Positions 61,856 through 64,000 of a DNA stretch of 64,000 nt are shown here, piece by piece. Below the pieces are notes generated by a model. It saw only the letters and a list, made by a program, of their open reading frames with translations. It did not search any database and was not told the origin of the DNA. The position numbers and the translations under genes were made by a program. Within the stretch, counting starts at the first letter, position 1. The number at the start of each line of letters is the position of its first letter. This DNA comes from Gaiella sp. (GTDB taxonomy: Bacteria > Actinomycetota > Thermoleophilia > Gaiellales > Gaiellaceae): NCBI GenBank assembly GCA_027493885.1, contig JAOSJZ010000001.1, forward strand, positions 1,054,001 through 1,118,000, in the 5' to 3' direction.

Positions 61856-61999
61856 ATGAAGAGGCTGTTCCGGAGAACACAGGTGTCGAGGGTCGCGATC
61901 TACGAGCGGTGCGGCGAGGTGTGCGACGATCGCTGTCGAGCGCTGGCGCCGCGAGAGCGGTCCTTGCTGAAGCACGCCTGGCTCGGAGTACGGGTCTGA
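61856..61999 (+). CDS. Small Cys-containing protein (47 aa) leading the ars operon
   Basis: The ATG lies about 28 bp after the -10 of the ars promoter and has a GAGGTGG sequence before it, so this is the first ORF of the transcript. The product is MKRLFRRTQVSRVAIYERCG followed by EVCDDRCRALAPRERSLLKH and a short tail. Three Cys (CGEVCDDRC) could bind metal or arsenite. Its TGA overlaps the arsR ATG (ATGA), indicating translational coupling. It could instead be a leader peptide. I have only a vague recollection of similar small actinobacterial proteins and cannot name a family. Confidence 0.6.
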   Translation: MKRLFRRTQVSRVAIYERCGEVCDDRCRALAPRERSLLKHAWLGVRV

Positions 62000-62343
62000 T
62001 GGCCGCGGTCGCGAGCCCCGTCGAATGTTGTGCGCCCCTTGGTGCCCGCTCGCTGGACGAGGAGCAGGCACTGGCGACGGCGGAGTTGTTCAAGGCGCTC
62101 GGGGATCCCGCGCGGGTGAGGATCGTGAACCTGCTCGCGACGAGCGGCGAGCCCGTCTGCGCATGTGAGCTGTACGAGCCGCTCGGCCTGTCGCAGCCGA
62201 CCGTCTCGCATCATCTGAAGAGACTCACCGACGCGGGCCTGCTCGAACGCGAGCAGCGCGGCAAGTGGGCGTACTTCTCGTTGAAGCGCGATGCCGTCGA
62301 GATGCTCGCGGCGGTCGCCGACCTGAAAGGAGTGTGCTGCTGA
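61999..62343 (+). CDS. arsR: ArsR/SmtB-family arsenic-responsive repressor
   Basis: The 114-aa winged-helix protein has ATAELFKALGDPARVRIVNL, the Cys motif EPVCACELYEPLGLSQPTVS (VCxC, the arsenite-binding pair in the recognition helix region), HHLKRLTDAGLLEREQRGKW and YFSLKRDAVEMLAAV. Further Cys are at ECCA near the N-terminus and CC at the C-terminus. ATG 61999 is preferred because it overlaps the upstream stop. Its stop overlaps the arsM start (TGATG). It probably binds the palindrome at 61808-61821. Confidence 0.93.
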   Translation: MAAVASPVECCAPLGARSLDEEQALATAELFKALGDPARVRIVNLLATSGEPVCACELYEPLGLSQPTVSHHLKRLTDAGLLEREQRGKWAYFSLKRDAVEMLAAVADLKGVCC

Positions 62344-63167
62344 TGTCGACCGGAGCTGGACTGCGTGAAGAGGTGCGGGCCCGCTACGCCGAGTCGGCCC
62401 GGGCGGTGACCGAGGGCCGGAGCGGCGACTGCGGGTGTGGGAGCGGCTCGTGCTGCTCCGACGGCGCGCCGGACGAGAGGCTCTTCGGCGAGGCGCTCTA
62501 CGACGCCGAGCAGCGGGGGGAGCTGCCGGACACAGCCGTCCTCGCCTCGCTGGGCTGTGGCAACCCGACCGCGGTCGCCGACCTGCACGAGGGTGAGGTC
62601 GTGCTCGACCTCGGCTCGGGCGGCGGCATCGACGTGATCCTGTCGGCGAAGCGCGTCGGCCCCACCGGAACTGCCTACGGGCTCGACATGACCGACGAGA
62701 TGCTCGCGCTCGCGCGCAGGAACGCCGCCGAGGCGGGGGTCGGGAACGTCCACTTCCTGAAGGGCGTGATCGAGCAGATCCCGCTGCCCGCCGACTCGAT
62801 CGACGTCGTCATCTCCAACTGCGTGATCAACCTCTCGGTCGACAAGCCGGCCGTGCTCACCGAGATCGCCCGGGTCCTGAAGCCGGGCGGGCGGATCGGG
62901 ATCAGCGACGTCGTCTCCGAGGACCGCCTGACGCCCGAGCAGCGCGCCCTGCGCGGCTCGTACGTCGGGTGCATCGCCGGCGCCCTCTCCAAGGGAGAGT
63001 ACGAGGCGGGGCTCGAGGCGGCAGGCTTCGAGCAGGTCTCCGTCGAGTTCACGCACGAGGTGGCCGACGGGATGCACGGCGCGATCGTCAAGGCCGTGAA
63101 GACGAACGACCCGCTGGCGAAGGGCCTCCCGGTGATCCAGGCTGCCGAGCGGGCGGGGTGCTGCTAG
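62343..63167 (+). CDS. arsM: Arsenite S-adenosylmethionine methyltransferase
   Basis: ArsM methylates arsenite to methylated, often volatile arsenicals. The 274-aa protein has a Cys-rich N-terminus ([14 protein letters not shown]), [20 protein letters not shown] with a conserved arsenic-binding Cys, the SAM motif [37 protein letters not shown] with the second key Cys (SNCVINL) and [18 protein letters not shown] with another. The C-terminus ends AGCC. It is coupled to arsR. Confidence 0.95.
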   Translation: MSTGAGLREEVRARYAESARAVTEGRSGDCGCGSGSCCSDGAPDERLFGEALYDAEQRGELPDTAVLASLGCGNPTAVADLHEGEVVLDLGSGGGIDVILSAKRVGPTGTAYGLDMTDEMLALARRNAAEAGVGNVHFLKGVIEQIPLPADSIDVVISNCVINLSVDKPAVLTEIARVLKPGGRIGISDVVSEDRLTPEQRALRGSYVGCIAGALSKGEYEAGLEAAGFEQVSVEFTHEVADGMHGAIVKAVKTNDPLAKGLPVIQAAERAGCC

Positions 63168-64000
63168 ATGCGGCCCCAAGCCAACCGCGGCGAGCCCCGA
63201 TCGCCGCCCGCGCGGACGACCGCGGGCGGGGAGGCCCCCGATCGCACGAAAGTTGCGGTCGAGCTGACGCTGCTCACGGACGGCGGGCAGGCAGCCTCGC
63301 GCGTGGCGGCCGAGATCGCCGCGTTCCTGAACGGCGCGGCGAAGAGCCTCGACCTGGCGCTCTACGACGTCCGCCTCGAGACCGAGGCGGGCGCCCTCGT
63401 GCTCGCCTCGCTGCTCGCGGCGCACCAGCGCGGCGTTCGCGTGCGGCTCCTGTTCGACGTCGACCACCCCGGGCCGATCCCGGTGCCGCCGCCCCCGAGA
63501 CCCGCCCGGAGGCGATCGAGGCGCTTCCCGTCGAGACGCGCGGGATCGCGGGGATCCCCGACCTGATGCACCACAAGTTCTGCGTGCGAGACGGCAGCGA
63601 CGTCTGGACGGGGTCGATGAACTGGACCGAGGACTCGTGGACGCGGCAGGAGAACGTCGTCGTCCGCGTGCTCGGGAGCGAGCAGCTCGCGTATGCGTTC
63701 ACCCTTGCGTTCGAGCAGCTCTGGGAGCGCGGCGTCGTCGAGGGCACGGGGACGGTCCAGCCGCGGCCGGTGGAGCTCGACGGGGGTGTGAGCATTCGCC
63801 CCTGGTTCACTCCCGGCTTCGGCGACGCCCTCTCCCACCGCGTCGCGAAGCACATCGGCCGCGCCCGGACGCGGATCCGGATCGCGTCCCCGGTGCTCAC
63901 CGCAGGCCCGATCCTCGGGACGCTCGTCGAGGTCGTGAACGAGGGCCGCTGCCGGGTCGTCGGCGTCGTCGACGACACGCAGGTCGACGACGTCTTCCGG
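63168..64000 (+). CDS. Phospholipase-D-like protein, frame broken and cut by the window end
   Basis: The first HKD motif is HHKFCVRDGSDVWTGSMNWT (HxK then GSxN). It is preceded by FLNGAAKSLDLALYDVRLET, typical of PLD-fold nucleases and phospholipases. The frame starting at ATG 63168 shifts at the C run 63492-63496 (one base short); the corrected frame stays open to 64000 (RIRIASPVLTAGPILGTLVE), where a second HKD motif would be expected beyond the window. It directly follows arsM with no gap. Whether it degrades lipid or nucleic acid is not clear. Confidence 0.82.

Overview
The window reads as chromosomal DNA from a very high-GC actinobacterium. The gene content and protein style resemble the class Thermoleophilia (Gaiellales/Solirubrobacterales), but that placement is inference and rests on no database search. 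GTG starts are very common. At least seven gene pairs overlap as GTGA, where a GTG start shares bases with the upstream TGA stop. No rRNA, tRNA or CRISPR array was seen.

Layout. (1) 10-10283, minus strand: one long housekeeping cluster read from priA through a thioesterase, def, fmt, rsmB, an APH-type kinase, rpe and the riboflavin genes ribD-ribE-ribBA-ribH. (2) 10354-14707, plus: an iron(III)-type ABC importer (ATPase, lipoprotein binding protein, fused permease) followed by its likely DtxR-family regulator. Two matching GTAAGG-N4-CCTTAC operators sit before the ATPase and before the binding protein. (3) 14721-23660, minus: metK, gpsA, der, plsC, cmk, aroA, prephenate dehydrogenase and class II DAHP synthase. 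(4) 23831-31773: trpS behind a strong leader hairpin, rluB, an M29 aminopeptidase, scpB/scpA, lgt, a cyclic-nucleotide-binding protein, glpK and a YbjQ protein. (5) 32025-36907: small and poorly known genes, including a repeat-rich membrane-anchored protein, then an MFS exporter divergent from a HxlR regulator. (6) 37689-40791: an IS1182-family element inserted in a CTAG that supplies the HxlR stop codon, itself broken by an IS256-family element. (7) 40914-51805: YceH, a tyrosine phosphatase, an HD protein, GNAT, gamma-glutamyltransferase, an FtsZ with a long N-terminal extension overlapping a ParA, a bicupin, a Crp/Fnr regulator and a secreted repeat protein. (8) 52128-64000: an Lhr-type giant helicase, a VapBC-type toxin-antitoxin pair, a HhH-GPD protein, a kinase remnant, nadB-nadC-nadA, an arsR-arsM operon and the start of a phospholipase-D-like gene.

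Most interesting regulatory signal. Three small or uncharacterised transcription units (34488 minus, 42701 plus, 48917 minus) are each preceded by four direct repeats of GKCAC spaced exactly 11 bp apart. In all three an ACNNT-type -10 hexamer begins 12 nt after the last repeat. This looks like a shared promoter class recognised by a head-to-tail DNA-binding protein, and I know of no description of it.

Quality note. At least a dozen genes, including essential ones (metK, lgt), are broken by one-base changes, nearly all in short homopolymers. The simplest explanation is sequencing or assembly error. I give reconstructed full-length coordinates for these genes and name the site of each break.
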